A stretch of 64,000 bases of DNA from Opitutia bacterium (GCA_016217595.1 JACRHS010000004.1:124001-188000); one strand, 5' to 3'. Counted from the first letter of the stretch, positions 34,191 through 43,690 are shown. The notes: a model not told the origin generated them from the sequence alone. Translations and numbers: made by a program.

Positions 34191-35330
34191 ATGATCAAAC
34201 CGCTCCTCCGCCTTGCCCTGCTTTCCAGTCTGGTCCTCGTCTGCGCGCCGCTCGCGCCCGCCGCCGCCAAGAAAAAGGCCGACACTCCCGCCGCCGAAAA
34301 ACCCGCCGAGCCACCATTGCAATGGCGTGATGTCACCCAATGGGGCGTCGAAGGCCGCGCGCGCCCCGACCTCGAACGCAAACGCTGGTTCGACCGCCTG
34401 CCCGCCGCCTCCGAGGGCAAAGTCACCGACAAAGTCTGGGGCCTCAGCCGCGACAGCGCCGGCATGCTTGTCCGCTTCAAGACCGACGCCGCCACCATCT
34501 GGGCCAACTACACCCTCTTCAAAGAACGGCTCGCGGGCGCCAACATGACCGCCATCGGCGCCAGCGGACTCGACCTCTACGCGCGCGACGACGCCGGCAA
34601 ATGGCGTTGGGCCGGCGTCACCCGCCCCGACGGGAAAGTCGTGCGGCAGGCGCTCGTGAGTGATCTCGCCGCCGGCCTGCGCGAGTACGCCCTCTATCTG
34701 CCGCTCTACAACGGCGTGGAAAATCTGGCGATTGGCGTGCCGCCCGAAGCGCGTTTCGAGCCGCTCCCGCCGCGCGCCGAAAAACCCATCGTTTTCTACG
34801 GCACCTCGATCACGCACGGCGCCAGCGCCTCGCGCCCCGGCATGGCCCATCCCGCCATCCTCGGCCGCCGGCTGGAGCTCCCCGTGGTAAACCTCGGCTT
34901 CTCGGGCAACGGCAAGATGGACCAGGCCGTCGGCGAGTTTCTCATCCAAATCGACGCGGCCGTTTACGTCATCGACTGCCTGCCCAACATGAACGCCCAG
35001 TCCGTGCGCGAGAAGTGCGTCCCGCTGGTGAAACAAATCCGCGCCACCCGGCCCGACACGCCCATCGTGCTCGTCGAGGACCGTCGCAACACCGGCTCCT
35101 GGCTGCAACCCAAGCGCGCCAAACTCCACACCAACAACCACGCCGCCCTGCGCGAGTGTTTCGCCACGCTGCAAAAGGAAGGCGTGAAAGGCCTGTTCTA
35201 TCTGGCGGGCGACGACCTGCTCGGCCACGACGATGAAGGCGCGACCGACGGTTCGCATCCCAACGACCTCGGTTTCGTGCGGCAGGCCGACCAGTTCGAG
35301 CCCGTCCTCCGCGCCGCGCTCAAACGCTGA
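34191..35330 (+). CDS. SGNH/GDSL-family esterase, exported
   Basis: 379-residue secreted protein with a signal peptide (about 1-26, LALLSSLVLVCAPLAPAAA). A beta-sandwich SGNH_N-like domain (about 45-190) precedes the hydrolase core. The hydrolase has the nucleophile Ser in FYGTSITHG (S206), a Gly/Asn oxyanion segment NLGFSGNGKMD, VIDCLPNMN, and the catalytic Asp-His pair in TDGSHPNDLGF. Such enzymes commonly remove acetyl groups from plant or algal glycans. It follows the GH106 rhamnosidase, which fits deacetylation of the same polymer. The long open frame upstream of the ATG is unrelated. Confidence 0.88.
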   Translation: MIKPLLRLALLSSLVLVCAPLAPAAAKKKADTPAAEKPAEPPLQWRDVTQWGVEGRARPDLERKRWFDRLPAASEGKVTDKVWGLSRDSAGMLVRFKTDAATIWANYTLFKERLAGANMTAIGASGLDLYARDDAGKWRWAGVTRPDGKVVRQALVSDLAAGLREYALYLPLYNGVENLAIGVPPEARFEPLPPRAEKPIVFYGTSITHGASASRPGMAHPAILGRRLELPVVNLGFSGNGKMDQAVGEFLIQIDAAVYVIDCLPNMNAQSVREKCVPLVKQIRATRPDTPIVLVEDRRNTGSWLQPKRAKLHTNNHAALRECFATLQKEGVKGLFYLAGDDLLGHDDEGATDGSHPNDLGFVRQADQFEPVLRAALKR

Positions 35331-35384
35331 GCCAGCCCCGCGCCGACCGCCAACGCCTGACCGCGATCGCTTCGCTTAATAAAC

Positions 35385-35420
35385 GCAAAAACCTGCTCCC
35401 GACTGACGGTGAGCAGGTTA
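35385..35420 (-). terminator. Rho-independent terminator after tRNA-Leu
   Basis: The stem AACCTGCTC/GAGCAGGTT (35390-35398 and 35411-35419) with a twelve-base loop is followed on the minus strand by a T-rich stretch (GGTTTTTGCG). It lies five bases beyond the CCA end of the tRNA. Confidence 0.85.
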
Positions 35421-35424
35421 AAAA

Positions 35425-35509
35425 TGGTGCCCAAGGGGGGACTCGAACCCCCATGCGGTTAAGCACAGGCTTCTGAGACCTGCGTGTCTACCAGTTCCAC
35501 CACCTGGGC
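35425..35509 (-). tRNA. tRNA-Leu, anticodon CAG, CCA encoded
   Basis: The minus strand folds into a complete tRNA. The seven-pair acceptor stem GCCCAGG/CTTGGGC has discriminator A and a genomically encoded CCA. The anticodon stem CAGGT/GCCTG encloses the loop CTCAGAA, so the anticodon is CAG, reading CTG leucine codons. A long variable arm (TGCTTAACCGCA) is typical of leucine tRNAs. The T arm contains GGTTCGAGTC. It stands alone with its own terminator. Confidence 0.95.
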
Positions 35510-35618
35510 ATAAAACGGAGCGGCCAAGAGAGCCGGTCCCTGCTCATCGCGCAAGAAAAAGATTTCCCCTCGCGCCGGCGTGTCCCAAGCTTACGCACTT
35601 CTACCCATTTGGTTATTT

Positions 35619-36263
35619 ATGAAAAAAGACATCGTCCTCGCTAAACTCAAACAGCAGAAAGTCATCGCCATCATCCGCGCTGACAGTTCCGACGGCCTGC
35701 TCGATTGCGCCAAGGCGCTCGCCGAAGGCGGGCTCACCGCCATCGAGCTGACCATGACCACGCCCGGCGCCCTCAAGATGATTGAGCAGGTCACCGTCCA
35801 GCTCCCCGATTTCGTCTTCGGCCTCGGCACCGTACTCGACGCCGAGACCGCCCGCGCCGGCATCCTGGCGGGCGCGAAGTTCATCGTCACCCCGGCCCTC
35901 CGGCCCGACGTGATCACGCTCTGCCGTCGTTACAGCGTGCCGGTCTTCGCCGGTGCGTTGACGCCGACCGAGATCGTCAACGCCTGGGAAGCCGGCGCCG
36001 ACGCGGTGAAGGTGTTCCCGGCGGAATTCTTCGGCCCGGCGTACATCAAGTCCGTCAAGGGACCGCTCCCGCACATCGATCTGTTCCCGACCGGCGGCGT
36101 CACCCCGCAGACGATCGGCGACTTCCTCAAGGCCGGCGCCACCGCCACCGCCGCGGGCGGCGCGCTCGTCGACGGCAAGGCGCTCAAGGAAAAGAACTGG
36201 GCCGCCATCACCGCCAAGGCCAAGGAATTCGTGGCAGCCGTCGCCGCGGCCAGCGCCAAATAA
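35619..36263 (+). CDS. eda: Bifunctional KHG/KDPG aldolase
   Basis: 214-residue 2-keto-3-deoxy-6-phosphogluconate aldolase, which splits KDPG to pyruvate and glyceraldehyde 3-phosphate in the Entner-Doudoroff and uronate pathways. The active-site Glu is in AIELTMTT (E43), and the Schiff-base Lys is K131 in DAVKVFPAEFFGP. GLGTVLD, KFIVTPAL and LFPTGGV are further family signatures. Length is normal. The gene has its own strong terminator. It would complete catabolism of uronates released by the glycan enzymes; no KDG kinase is in the window. Confidence 0.95.
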   Translation: MKKDIVLAKLKQQKVIAIIRADSSDGLLDCAKALAEGGLTAIELTMTTPGALKMIEQVTVQLPDFVFGLGTVLDAETARAGILAGAKFIVTPALRPDVITLCRRYSVPVFAGALTPTEIVNAWEAGADAVKVFPAEFFGPAYIKSVKGPLPHIDLFPTGGVTPQTIGDFLKAGATATAAGGALVDGKALKEKNWAAITAKAKEFVAAVAAASAK

Positions 36264-36296
36264 GCGCCCCGCCCCGGGCGCGACGCCCACCCTTTC

Positions 36297-36330
36297 AACC
36301 CGCGTTCCGCTCCGGCGGCGCGGGTTTTTT
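36297..36330 (+). terminator. Rho-independent terminator after eda
   Basis: The stem AACCCGCG/CGCGGGTT (36297-36304 and 36319-36326) with a GC-rich loop is followed by six T residues (36325-36330). Its last base is also the last base of the convergent gene's stop codon. Confidence 0.88.
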
Positions 36331-37124
36331 CATGCTCCGAGGTATTTGTTGATATCGGGGATCTCTTTGTCGCGAAGGCCGCTGGGCCAGCGCACGAAAT
36401 AGGGGTCTTCGCCCGGCGGCGCATCGCCGTTGTCCACCGCCTCCTGCGCCGCGGCTTCCGCCGCCTCTTCATCGTCCTCCGGATCGGTCTCGTCCTCGAT
36501 CACCACGCCGGCCGCCGACGCCGGCAACTCCTCGACGGGATCGAACGCCTGCGAGATGCGTCGCGCCTGCGGCTCCAGCAGTAGCACCGGGTTTTTCACG
36601 CGGCCGTTTTTCACATACTCGAAGAGGCAGGGCAGGAACTGCGCTTTGTAGTGCCCGAGGAAATCGCTCATCCATTTGTTGGCGATGCCCTCGCGGCGGT
36701 TGAGCAGCACCACATCGGAAAAATGCACGCAGGCGTCGTACCACGTTTGCAACGCATGGTGCTGCGCCACGAGCTGGCAATGCACCACGGTGAGGATCGC
36801 GCCGAGCTCCGCCCCGCTGCCCGGCAGCCAGGCGCGAAACGCCTCGATCTGGTCCACGGGATTGTGCCGGCCGTGCGTCATGAAAAACACGTGCGTCGCC
36901 TCCGGCGGCAGCGTGGCGACAATCTGGCGATCGGCGGTCCATTGCCAACGCGATAGAGCGCCGAGGCGGTCGTCGAACGCGGCGGGCGGTTCGTCCGCCG
37001 CCAGCAGCGTGGCCGGGCGGTCGGTGGGTTCCAATCCGTCCGCGATCAGATCGGCCAGCACTTCCCGACGCCCCGAACCGGCGGCGCCGAGCAGGAGATA
37101 AACCAAGGGTTTTTCCGCAGACAT
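36330..37124 (-). CDS. P-loop NTPase-like hypothetical protein
   Basis: 264-residue soluble protein. The N-terminus has a Walker A-like LLLGAAGSGRREVL at about residues 8-21. Other segments are THVFFMTHGRHNPVDQIEAF, AILTVVHCQLVAQ, CVHFSDVVLLNRREGI and ANKWMSDFLGHYKAQFLPCLFEYV. The layout resembles CobW/HypB-type or kinase-like P-loop proteins (NRREGI sits where NKxD would be), but no exact family is clear. The last 55 residues are acidic (EDETDPEDDEEAAEAA), then end in KEIPDINKYLGA. I chose the ATG at 37124, which starts just before the P-loop strand. It lies directly downstream of aroC. Confidence 0.75.
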   Translation of the reverse strand: MSAEKPLVYLLLGAAGSGRREVLADLIADGLEPTDRPATLLAADEPPAAFDDRLGALSRWQWTADRQIVATLPPEATHVFFMTHGRHNPVDQIEAFRAWLPGSGAELGAILTVVHCQLVAQHHALQTWYDACVHFSDVVLLNRREGIANKWMSDFLGHYKAQFLPCLFEYVKNGRVKNPVLLLEPQARRISQAFDPVEELPASAAGVVIEDETDPEDDEEAAEAAAQEAVDNGDAPPGEDPYFVRWPSGLRDKEIPDINKYLGA

Positions 37125-37205
37125 GGTGGATAAGTTTACGTTGGATTCCAGGTGAAGCAACTCGCCGCAATGCGCGTCACCGCGCCGGGCGGAAGCGGCG
37201 GAAAA

Positions 37206-38312
37206 TCAGAACTTGAACAGGCCGCACTGGGCGTGCTGCCGCATCCAGTGATCCAGCAACACGAGCGCGGCCATCGCCTCGACGATGGGCACCGCCCGCG
37301 GCACCACGCAGGGGTCATGCCGGCCGCGCCCGATGAGTTCGGTGGGCTGGCCGTGCAGATCGACCGTCGGTTGCGGTTGGAGAATCGTCGCGGTGGGTTT
37401 GAAGGCGACGCGGAAAACAATTTCCTCACCGTTGCTGATGCCGCCCTGCACGCCGCCGCTGCGGTTGGTGGCGGTGCGCACGCGGCCGTCGCGATTTTCA
37501 AAGCGGTCGTTGTGCTCGGAGCCGCGCAGGAGCGCGCCGGCGAAACCGCTGCCGAGCTCGAAGCCCTTGGTCGCCGGCAGCGAGAGCATGGCCTTGGCGA
37601 GATCGGCTTCGAGCCGGTCGAACACCGGCTCGCCCAAACCCGGCGGCACGCCCTGAACGCGGCACTCGATCACGCCGCCAACCGAGTCGCCCTCGGCGCG
37701 CACGGCCTTGATGCGCTCGATCATTTTCTCCGCCATCGCGCGGTGCGGACAGCGCACAGCGGTGGACTCGACTTCGGTCAACGTGGGCAGTTGCACCAAC
37801 GCCTCCGGCGGCACGGCGAGATCGTGAATCTGGGTGACGAAAGCGCGAACGATCACCGGTTGCTCCGGCACGGCGAGCGCGAGCAGCTTCTTGGCGACGA
37901 CACCCGCTGCTACGCGACCGATGGTCTCGCGCGCCGAGCTGCGGCCGCCGCCCTGATGATCGCGAATGCCGAACTTGGATTGATAAGTGAAATCGGCGTG
38001 CGAAGGCCGGAATTTCTCGCGCATCTCGGCATACGCGCCGGGGCGCTGGTCGGCGTTGCGCACCATCATCGCGAGCGGCGTGCCGGTGGTGCGACCCTCG
38101 AACAGGCCGGAGAGAATCTCAACTTTGTCGTCCTCCTTGCGCGGGGTGACGATGTCGCTCTGCCCGGGCCGGCGGCGGTCGAGTTCGGCCTGGATTTCCT
38201 CGACCGTGAGCGGCAGACGCGGCGGACAGCCATCGATCACCACGCCGATGGCGGGACCATGGCTTTCGCCCCAGGTGGTCACCGTGAAGAGTTTTCCGAA
38301 GGAATTGGGCAT
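37206..38312 (-). CDS. aroC: Chorismate synthase
   Basis: 368-residue enzyme of the last shikimate step, converting 5-enolpyruvylshikimate 3-phosphate to chorismate with reduced FMN. It begins [20 protein letters not shown], with the signature GESHG, then [59 protein letters not shown] and [15 protein letters not shown] are also signature regions. Length is typical. It is followed, after 81 bases, by the P-loop protein gene in the same direction and is divergent from gspD. Confidence 0.97.
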   Translation of the reverse strand: MPNSFGKLFTVTTWGESHGPAIGVVIDGCPPRLPLTVEEIQAELDRRRPGQSDIVTPRKEDDKVEILSGLFEGRTTGTPLAMMVRNADQRPGAYAEMREKFRPSHADFTYQSKFGIRDHQGGGRSSARETIGRVAAGVVAKKLLALAVPEQPVIVRAFVTQIHDLAVPPEALVQLPTLTEVESTAVRCPHRAMAEKMIERIKAVRAEGDSVGGVIECRVQGVPPGLGEPVFDRLEADLAKAMLSLPATKGFELGSGFAGALLRGSEHNDRFENRDGRVRTATNRSGGVQGGISNGEEIVFRVAFKPTATILQPQPTVDLHGQPTELIGRGRHDPCVVPRAVPIVEAMAALVLLDHWMRQHAQCGLFKF

Positions 38313-38498
38313 CGCGACACGCGAGCGTGGGTCGCGCCCCAGCGGCTCGCAAGCGACAAATCCGTTGCCCGAGGCAACCTCGGCGGTGGTTGGAGGTCAC
38401 AGCATCCTTTTGCACAACACCATTTACAAGCGGCGGGCTTTCGCCTCTGATGGCCCTCCTTCCAAATTTTGGATCACCACTTCAATTTCCTCCCCCGC

Positions 38499-40595
38499 AT
38501 GAGTCTGCGCCTTCCTCGCCTCTGCCTCGCCGCCGCGCTTTGCGCCTTGGGTTGCATCTTTGCCCAAACGCCGGCCCCCACCCCCGCTTCCGCGCCGGCG
38601 CCCATGCGCGCCCCTGCGGACGACCCCATCATCCCGCGCCTGCAGCTCGTCGAACTATCGCTCGATGCGGTGTTCGAGAACCTGGAGATGCTCACGGGCA
38701 AGACGATCATCCGCCCCGCCGCCCTGCCCGGCGCCGGCACTATCACCCTGCAAATCAAGCGGCCCATCCCCACCTCGGAAGCCGTCCGCATGATCGAAAC
38801 CGCGCTCACGGCCAATCAAATCGCGGTCATTCCGTTGGACGATAAAACGCTCAAGGTCGTGGCGCTGCCGCAGGCCAAAAACGAGGCGCCCATGATCATC
38901 TCCGGCTCGACGTTGGAGCTGCCGCCCAGCGGACGCGTGGCCGCCAAGCTGTTCCAGCTCGAATATCTTCAGGGCAGCGAGTTCTTCCAGATGTTGCAGA
39001 ATCTCCTGACGCCCGGCATCGGCGGCGGCATCGTGGTATTCGAACGCGCCGGCGCGGCTTTCATCACCGACACCGTCAGCAATCTCCAGCGCATCGAGAC
39101 CTTGATCACACAACTCGACCGCCCGAGCAACCTGGCGCTCAAGCCCAAGTTCTACTCGCTGAAATACGCCAAAGCCAGCGAGGTGGTCACGCGCATCCAA
39201 GGCATTTTCCAGGCGCAAAAAATGATCCAGCAGGTCGGCATCGGCCAAAACACCTCTCTCTCGTCCGACGACCGCACCAACCAAGTGATCATCGTCACCG
39301 ATCCGCGCATCACTCCGATCTTCGACGATGTGATCGCCAAACTCGATGTGCGTGGCGAATCGACCACCCGCACCGAGGTCATCTACCTCAAGCACGCCAC
39401 GGCCAAAGATGTCAGCCAGCTGATCACCAATTTGGTGCAGGGGCAGAACAATGCCGCGCAACGCTCCGGCCAGCAGCGTCAGGGCACCATGCCGACACCC
39501 GCGCCGCAGTCCGCCGCCAACACCCCGCCCCAACAAGCGCAACCAGGCCGCCTCCGCCTCCCTGGCGACAACAGCGCCGCCACCGAATTCAGCTCCATGC
39601 TCACCGTGCTCAACGACGACCGCACCAACTCGGTTATCGTCAATGGCACCCTCGATGACATCCGCCAGATCCGCGAGATCGTCGAAAAGGTGGATGTTGT
39701 CTTGGCCCAAGTGCGTATCGAAGTGATGATCGTGGAGGTCTCGCTAACTGACTCTGATACCACCGGCATCGATGCACTTGGTTTAAAATTGGATCAAAAC
39801 CGCCTGGTGGGATTCTCCACTTCCATTGGAGGCAACACTTCCTTAGGAGCAGATGGCAGTGGGGGCCTCGCCACTACCACGCCCCAATCCGGCGGCAATT
39901 TCTTCGGTTACAGCTTAAGTGGCATGCTTAGCATCGGCGTTACGCCCCGCAAAGCCAATACCCACATCCTGTCGCAGCCCACTCTCCTCACGACACACAA
40001 CAAAAAAGCCAAAATGTTTGTCGGTCGTTCGGTGCCCACCATCAGCAGCTATCTCAACGACTCGACCTCTGCCGGCACATCCTCCAGCTACGGTGGCTAC
40101 CGCAGTACTGTCTCCGGCCAGAAAATCGGTATCACCCTGGAGATCACTCCGCTCATCGGTGAAGATGGCTCCGTCCAATTACAGAATGCGATCTCGGTAG
40201 ATGATATCATCGACTACACCACGATCGATGGCAACAAGCAGCCCAATGTCGGCATGCGCACCACCGAGTCGTTCGTCACAGCCAAGAGTGGTGAAGTGAT
40301 CGTGCTCGGTGGCCTACAGCGTTCCGCCGATACACGAGATACAAATCGGCTCGGGCCGATTCCTTTCATTGGCGATCTCTTGGGCACACGTAATTCCAAG
40401 AAAGAACGTACCGACCTTATTTTCTTCCTCCGCCCAGTTGTGCTTACCAACACCCCAATGGATAATGCAGATGCACTGCGCCGGATAGACAAGCTACCCC
40501 AACACGATGAGATCAAGCGCGTCCTAAACTCAAGCGCACCAGAAACCGCAACCCCCGCTCCGAGCACCGGCCCGGTGATGAACCGGCGGAAGTAA
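38499..40595 (+). CDS. gspD: Type II secretion system secretin GspD
   Basis: 698-residue outer-membrane secretin. The N-terminal leader ends LCALGCIFAQ, which could be a lipoprotein signal (ALGC) or a normal signal peptide. An N0-like domain (about 42-120) and repeated N domains follow, with KFYSLKYAKASEVVTRIQGIF and VIYLKHATAKDVSQLITNLVQ. A Gln/Pro-rich linker sits near 325-365. The C-terminal secretin domain (about 400-665) has VRIEVMIVEVSL, GMLSIGVTPRKANTHILSQPTLLT, SGEVIVLGGLQRS and GDLLGTRNSKKERTDLIFFLRP. It is the first gene of a gspDEF block. Part of the secretin domain (about 39720-40560) is visibly less GC-rich than the flanks. Confidence 0.93.
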   Translation: MSLRLPRLCLAAALCALGCIFAQTPAPTPASAPAPMRAPADDPIIPRLQLVELSLDAVFENLEMLTGKTIIRPAALPGAGTITLQIKRPIPTSEAVRMIETALTANQIAVIPLDDKTLKVVALPQAKNEAPMIISGSTLELPPSGRVAAKLFQLEYLQGSEFFQMLQNLLTPGIGGGIVVFERAGAAFITDTVSNLQRIETLITQLDRPSNLALKPKFYSLKYAKASEVVTRIQGIFQAQKMIQQVGIGQNTSLSSDDRTNQVIIVTDPRITPIFDDVIAKLDVRGESTTRTEVIYLKHATAKDVSQLITNLVQGQNNAAQRSGQQRQGTMPTPAPQSAANTPPQQAQPGRLRLPGDNSAATEFSSMLTVLNDDRTNSVIVNGTLDDIRQIREIVEKVDVVLAQVRIEVMIVEVSLTDSDTTGIDALGLKLDQNRLVGFSTSIGGNTSLGADGSGGLATTTPQSGGNFFGYSLSGMLSIGVTPRKANTHILSQPTLLTTHNKKAKMFVGRSVPTISSYLNDSTSAGTSSSYGGYRSTVSGQKIGITLEITPLIGEDGSVQLQNAISVDDIIDYTTIDGNKQPNVGMRTTESFVTAKSGEVIVLGGLQRSADTRDTNRLGPIPFIGDLLGTRNSKKERTDLIFFLRPVVLTNTPMDNADALRRIDKLPQHDEIKRVLNSSAPETATPAPSTGPVMNRRK

Positions 40596-40620
40596 GCCAG
40601 TCCTTCGACCGCCCCTCCGC

Positions 40621-42360
40621 ATGCTCCTGCTCAGCGCCACTTCGCCGTTGCCCGAAAAACTCGCCGCGCGCCTCACCGAGGAACAGCGCCAGGCCATCAT
40701 CGAGTCGCCGCGCAACCAACGCGCCGCCGCTGTGGCGCTGGCCCTCACGTTGCCCGATCCCGAAGCGCTCGCCCTCATCGCCTCCGCCGTCGGCCTCGAT
40801 GTCGCCAGCAACCTCGAAACCGACCCCGTCACGCGCGGCCTGCTTCCGGCCCGTTTGGCCCACGATTACCAAGTCATCCCGATCAAGTACGGCGCCGCCG
40901 ACAAAGCCGAAAACGCCGACGGCGCGCCCGAACTGCCCCCCGCTCTCGTCCCGCTGCACCTCGCCACCTCCTGGCCGCCCGACGACGTGATCGTCGACTG
41001 GGTGCGGACCTTCACCGCGCGCCCGCTGGTGTGGCACCTCGCCGTGCCGGAGCGCGTGCACCAATTGATCGTCGAAACCTTCGGCGTCGGCTCCGGATCG
41101 CTCGAAGACAGCGACGACGCCTACATCGCCCCCGAGGCCGTACATACCGAGGAGGAGGTGGTCGACGAAGATGCCGCCGTGGTGCGCTTCGTCAGCGACG
41201 TCATCGCCCAGGCCATCGACGACCAGGCGACCGACATCCATTTCGAGCCGCAAGAAGGCCAGCTGCGCATCCGTTACCGCGTCGACGGCCTGCTCGTGCC
41301 GGTGCCGGTGCCCGAGAATCTCCGCCGCTTCCAAGACGCCATCATCTCGCGCCTGAAAATTATGGCGCGCCTCAACATCTCGGAAAAACGTCTTCCGCAG
41401 GATGGCCGCATCAATTTCAAGACCGACGGCACCACGCTCGACATCCGCGTCTCCACGTTCCCCACCATCTACGCCGAATCGATTTCGCTGCGCCTCCTCA
41501 ACACCAAGAAGGAAGCGTACTCGATGGAGAAACTCGGCATGAGCGAGGCCGAGCAGAAACAGGTCATCGAAGTGCTGGATTACCCGCACGGCATCATCCT
41601 CGTCACCGGCCCCACCGGCTCGGGCAAGAGCACTTCGCTCAACGCGTTTTTGCGCAAGATCAACTCTACCGATCTGCGCCTCATCACCATCGAAGACCCC
41701 ATCGAGTACGAGGTGCCCGGCGCGAATCAGATGCAGGTGCGCCCCGAGATCGGCCTCACCTTCGCCAGCGCGCTCCGCCACGTGCTCCGTCAGGACCCCG
41801 ACGTCATCATGGTCGGCGAAATCCGCGACCGCGAGACGGCCGACATCGCCATCCGCGCCTCGCTCACCGGTCACTTGGTGTTCTCCACCCTACACACCAA
41901 CGACGCCGCCGGCGCCATCACCCGCCTCGTCGACATGGGCATCGAGCCTTTCCTCGTCGCCTCGGCCATCGAGCTGGTGATCGCGCAACGCCTCGTGCGC
42001 CGCCTCTGCCCCGAGTGCTCCCGCCATCAGGTCGTCAACAAGACCAAGCTGCGCGACACGCTCGCCATTTTCGGCGTCCCCGAATCCGAAGCCGACCCCA
42101 TCACGACGCTCAAAGGCCCGGTCGGCTGCGACCGCTGCCGCGGCACCGGCTACCGCGGACGCATCGGCCTCTTCGAAATTTTCCGGCTCAACGAAGAGCT
42201 GCACGACCTTGTGCTCAAGCGTGAGAGCACGCGCTCGCTCGCCGCCTGTGCCCTGCGCCACGGCATGCAGACGCTCCCGCAAAGCGGCTGGGAAAAAGTG
42301 AAGGCCGGCTACACCACCATCGAGGAAGTGCTGCGCGTCGTCACCATCGCCGAGAAATAA
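40621..42360 (+). CDS. gspE: Type II secretion ATPase GspE
   Basis: 579-residue cytoplasmic ATPase that powers pseudopilus assembly. The N-terminal N1E-like region (about 1-175) is followed by the N2E domain with DDQATDIHFEP. The Walker A motif is GPTGSGKST (330-338), the Asp box is RLITIEDPIEYEV, and the Walker B region is ALRHVLRQDPDVIMVGEIRD. The zinc tetracysteine is CPECSRHQ ... GCDRCRGTGY. The order and sizes match the T2SS/type IV pilus family. It follows gspD by 25 bases and lies 33 bases before gspF. Confidence 0.96.
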   Translation: MLLLSATSPLPEKLAARLTEEQRQAIIESPRNQRAAAVALALTLPDPEALALIASAVGLDVASNLETDPVTRGLLPARLAHDYQVIPIKYGAADKAENADGAPELPPALVPLHLATSWPPDDVIVDWVRTFTARPLVWHLAVPERVHQLIVETFGVGSGSLEDSDDAYIAPEAVHTEEEVVDEDAAVVRFVSDVIAQAIDDQATDIHFEPQEGQLRIRYRVDGLLVPVPVPENLRRFQDAIISRLKIMARLNISEKRLPQDGRINFKTDGTTLDIRVSTFPTIYAESISLRLLNTKKEAYSMEKLGMSEAEQKQVIEVLDYPHGIILVTGPTGSGKSTSLNAFLRKINSTDLRLITIEDPIEYEVPGANQMQVRPEIGLTFASALRHVLRQDPDVIMVGEIRDRETADIAIRASLTGHLVFSTLHTNDAAGAITRLVDMGIEPFLVASAIELVIAQRLVRRLCPECSRHQVVNKTKLRDTLAIFGVPESEADPITTLKGPVGCDRCRGTGYRGRIGLFEIFRLNEELHDLVLKRESTRSLAACALRHGMQTLPQSGWEKVKAGYTTIEEVLRVVTIAEK

Positions 42361-42393
42361 AACCGCGCGCCGCTCGCCGAACCTTTTCGCCCC

Positions 42394-43671
42394 TTGCCAC
42401 TCTTCGCCTACACCGCCCGCGACCGGTCCGGAGCCCCGGTCTCCGCCACCCTCGAAGCGCCCAGCCGCCGCGAAGCCTTGCGCGTGCTGACCGCCCGCGG
42501 CCTCACGCCTTTGCAAGTCAGCGAGACAGGCGCCACCCCGAAGGCCGCCCGCGGCAAACCGGCCGCCGCCCCCGCGACTCCGACGAACGCCGCGCCGCTG
42601 GCCGGTCTGCGCGCTCGTGACGCCAACGTCCCGCGCCGCCGCGAACGGCTGCCGTTTCTCGAAGCGCTCCACGATCTCACCGGCAGCGGCCTTTCCGCCG
42701 GCGAAGCGGTGCGGTTGCTCTCGGTGCGTCTGAAAGAGCCCGCGTTGCGCGCGCTCTGCGTGGGGCTCTGGGAACGCATCAGCGAAGGCGCGCCGCTCTC
42801 CCGTGCGATGGCTGGTTATCCCGACGTTTTCGATTCCTCCTCGATCAACCTGATCGCGGCCGGCGAAGCCACCGGCTCAATCAACGAGACGCTTTCCCGC
42901 CTGATCACGCACCTCACCGAGGAACGCGAACTGCGCCGTCAACTCCTGTCGGCGCTCGCCTACCCGGTGTTCATGCTCTTCGTGGCCGGCGGTGTGATCG
43001 TGTTCTTCCTGTTTTATCTGCTCCCCAAGCTGCAGGTGTTGCTCACCTCGCTCGGCGGCAAACTGCCTCTGGCCACCCGGCTGCTGGTGGGGCTTTCCGA
43101 TTTCGCCCTGCACTACGGCCTGCTCGTGGCCGGTGCCGCGGCGTTCTTTGCCATTTCGTTCTGGCGCTGGCGCACCACTGAGGCCGGCCGCGCCGCCAGC
43201 GATGCGTGGCTGCTGCGTCTGCCGTTTGTGGGCACGTTCATCACCGCGCAGACTGTGCAGGCCATCAGCCAGACTCTCTCTGTCCTGCTCGAAAACGGCA
43301 TCACCACCGTTGAGGCGCTCAAGATGACCGAGCGGCAGATCGCCAACCTCGTCCATCGCGCCGCCTTTAGCATCGCCACAGCGCGCGTGATGGAAGGCGA
43401 ATCGCTATCGCTCGCTCTCGGCCGCACCCAGTGTTTCCCGGATCTCGTGCTCGACCGCCTCGCCGTCGGCGAGAACACCGGCAACGTGGTGCCCAGCCTC
43501 AAGGATATCGCGCGCAACTACCAGAAGCGGATTTCCGAACAGCTCAATATCTTCACCCGCGTGATCGCGAGCGGCGTGCTGCTCGGCGTATTCGTCTTCG
43601 TCGGCTTCATCGCCTTCGCGATCGTGAGCGCGGTCTTCTCGCTCAGCGCGTCGTTCAACGTCGTGCGCTGA
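42394..43671 (+). CDS. gspF: Type II secretion inner-membrane platform protein GspF
   Basis: 425-residue polytopic protein of the GspF/PilC family. It starts MPLFAYTARDRSGAPVSATLEA from a TTG codon, the start that fits the conserved family opening. Two T2SSF cytoplasmic domains lie at about 90-210 and 285-400 (for example FLEALHDLTGSGLSAGEAVRLL). Three transmembrane helices are visible: VFMLFVAGGVIVFFLFYLL, GLLVAGAAAFFAISFW and GVLLGVFVFVGFIAFAIVS. It is the last gene of the plus-strand gspDEF group; the pseudopilin genes are on the other strand 12 kb away. Confidence 0.95.
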   Translation: MPLFAYTARDRSGAPVSATLEAPSRREALRVLTARGLTPLQVSETGATPKAARGKPAAAPATPTNAAPLAGLRARDANVPRRRERLPFLEALHDLTGSGLSAGEAVRLLSVRLKEPALRALCVGLWERISEGAPLSRAMAGYPDVFDSSSINLIAAGEATGSINETLSRLITHLTEERELRRQLLSALAYPVFMLFVAGGVIVFFLFYLLPKLQVLLTSLGGKLPLATRLLVGLSDFALHYGLLVAGAAAFFAISFWRWRTTEAGRAASDAWLLRLPFVGTFITAQTVQAISQTLSVLLENGITTVEALKMTERQIANLVHRAAFSIATARVMEGESLSLALGRTQCFPDLVLDRLAVGENTGNVVPSLKDIARNYQKRISEQLNIFTRVIASGVLLGVFVFVGFIAFAIVSAVFSLSASFNVVR

Positions 43672-43690
43672 GTGCGGTTTCTGAAAAGAC

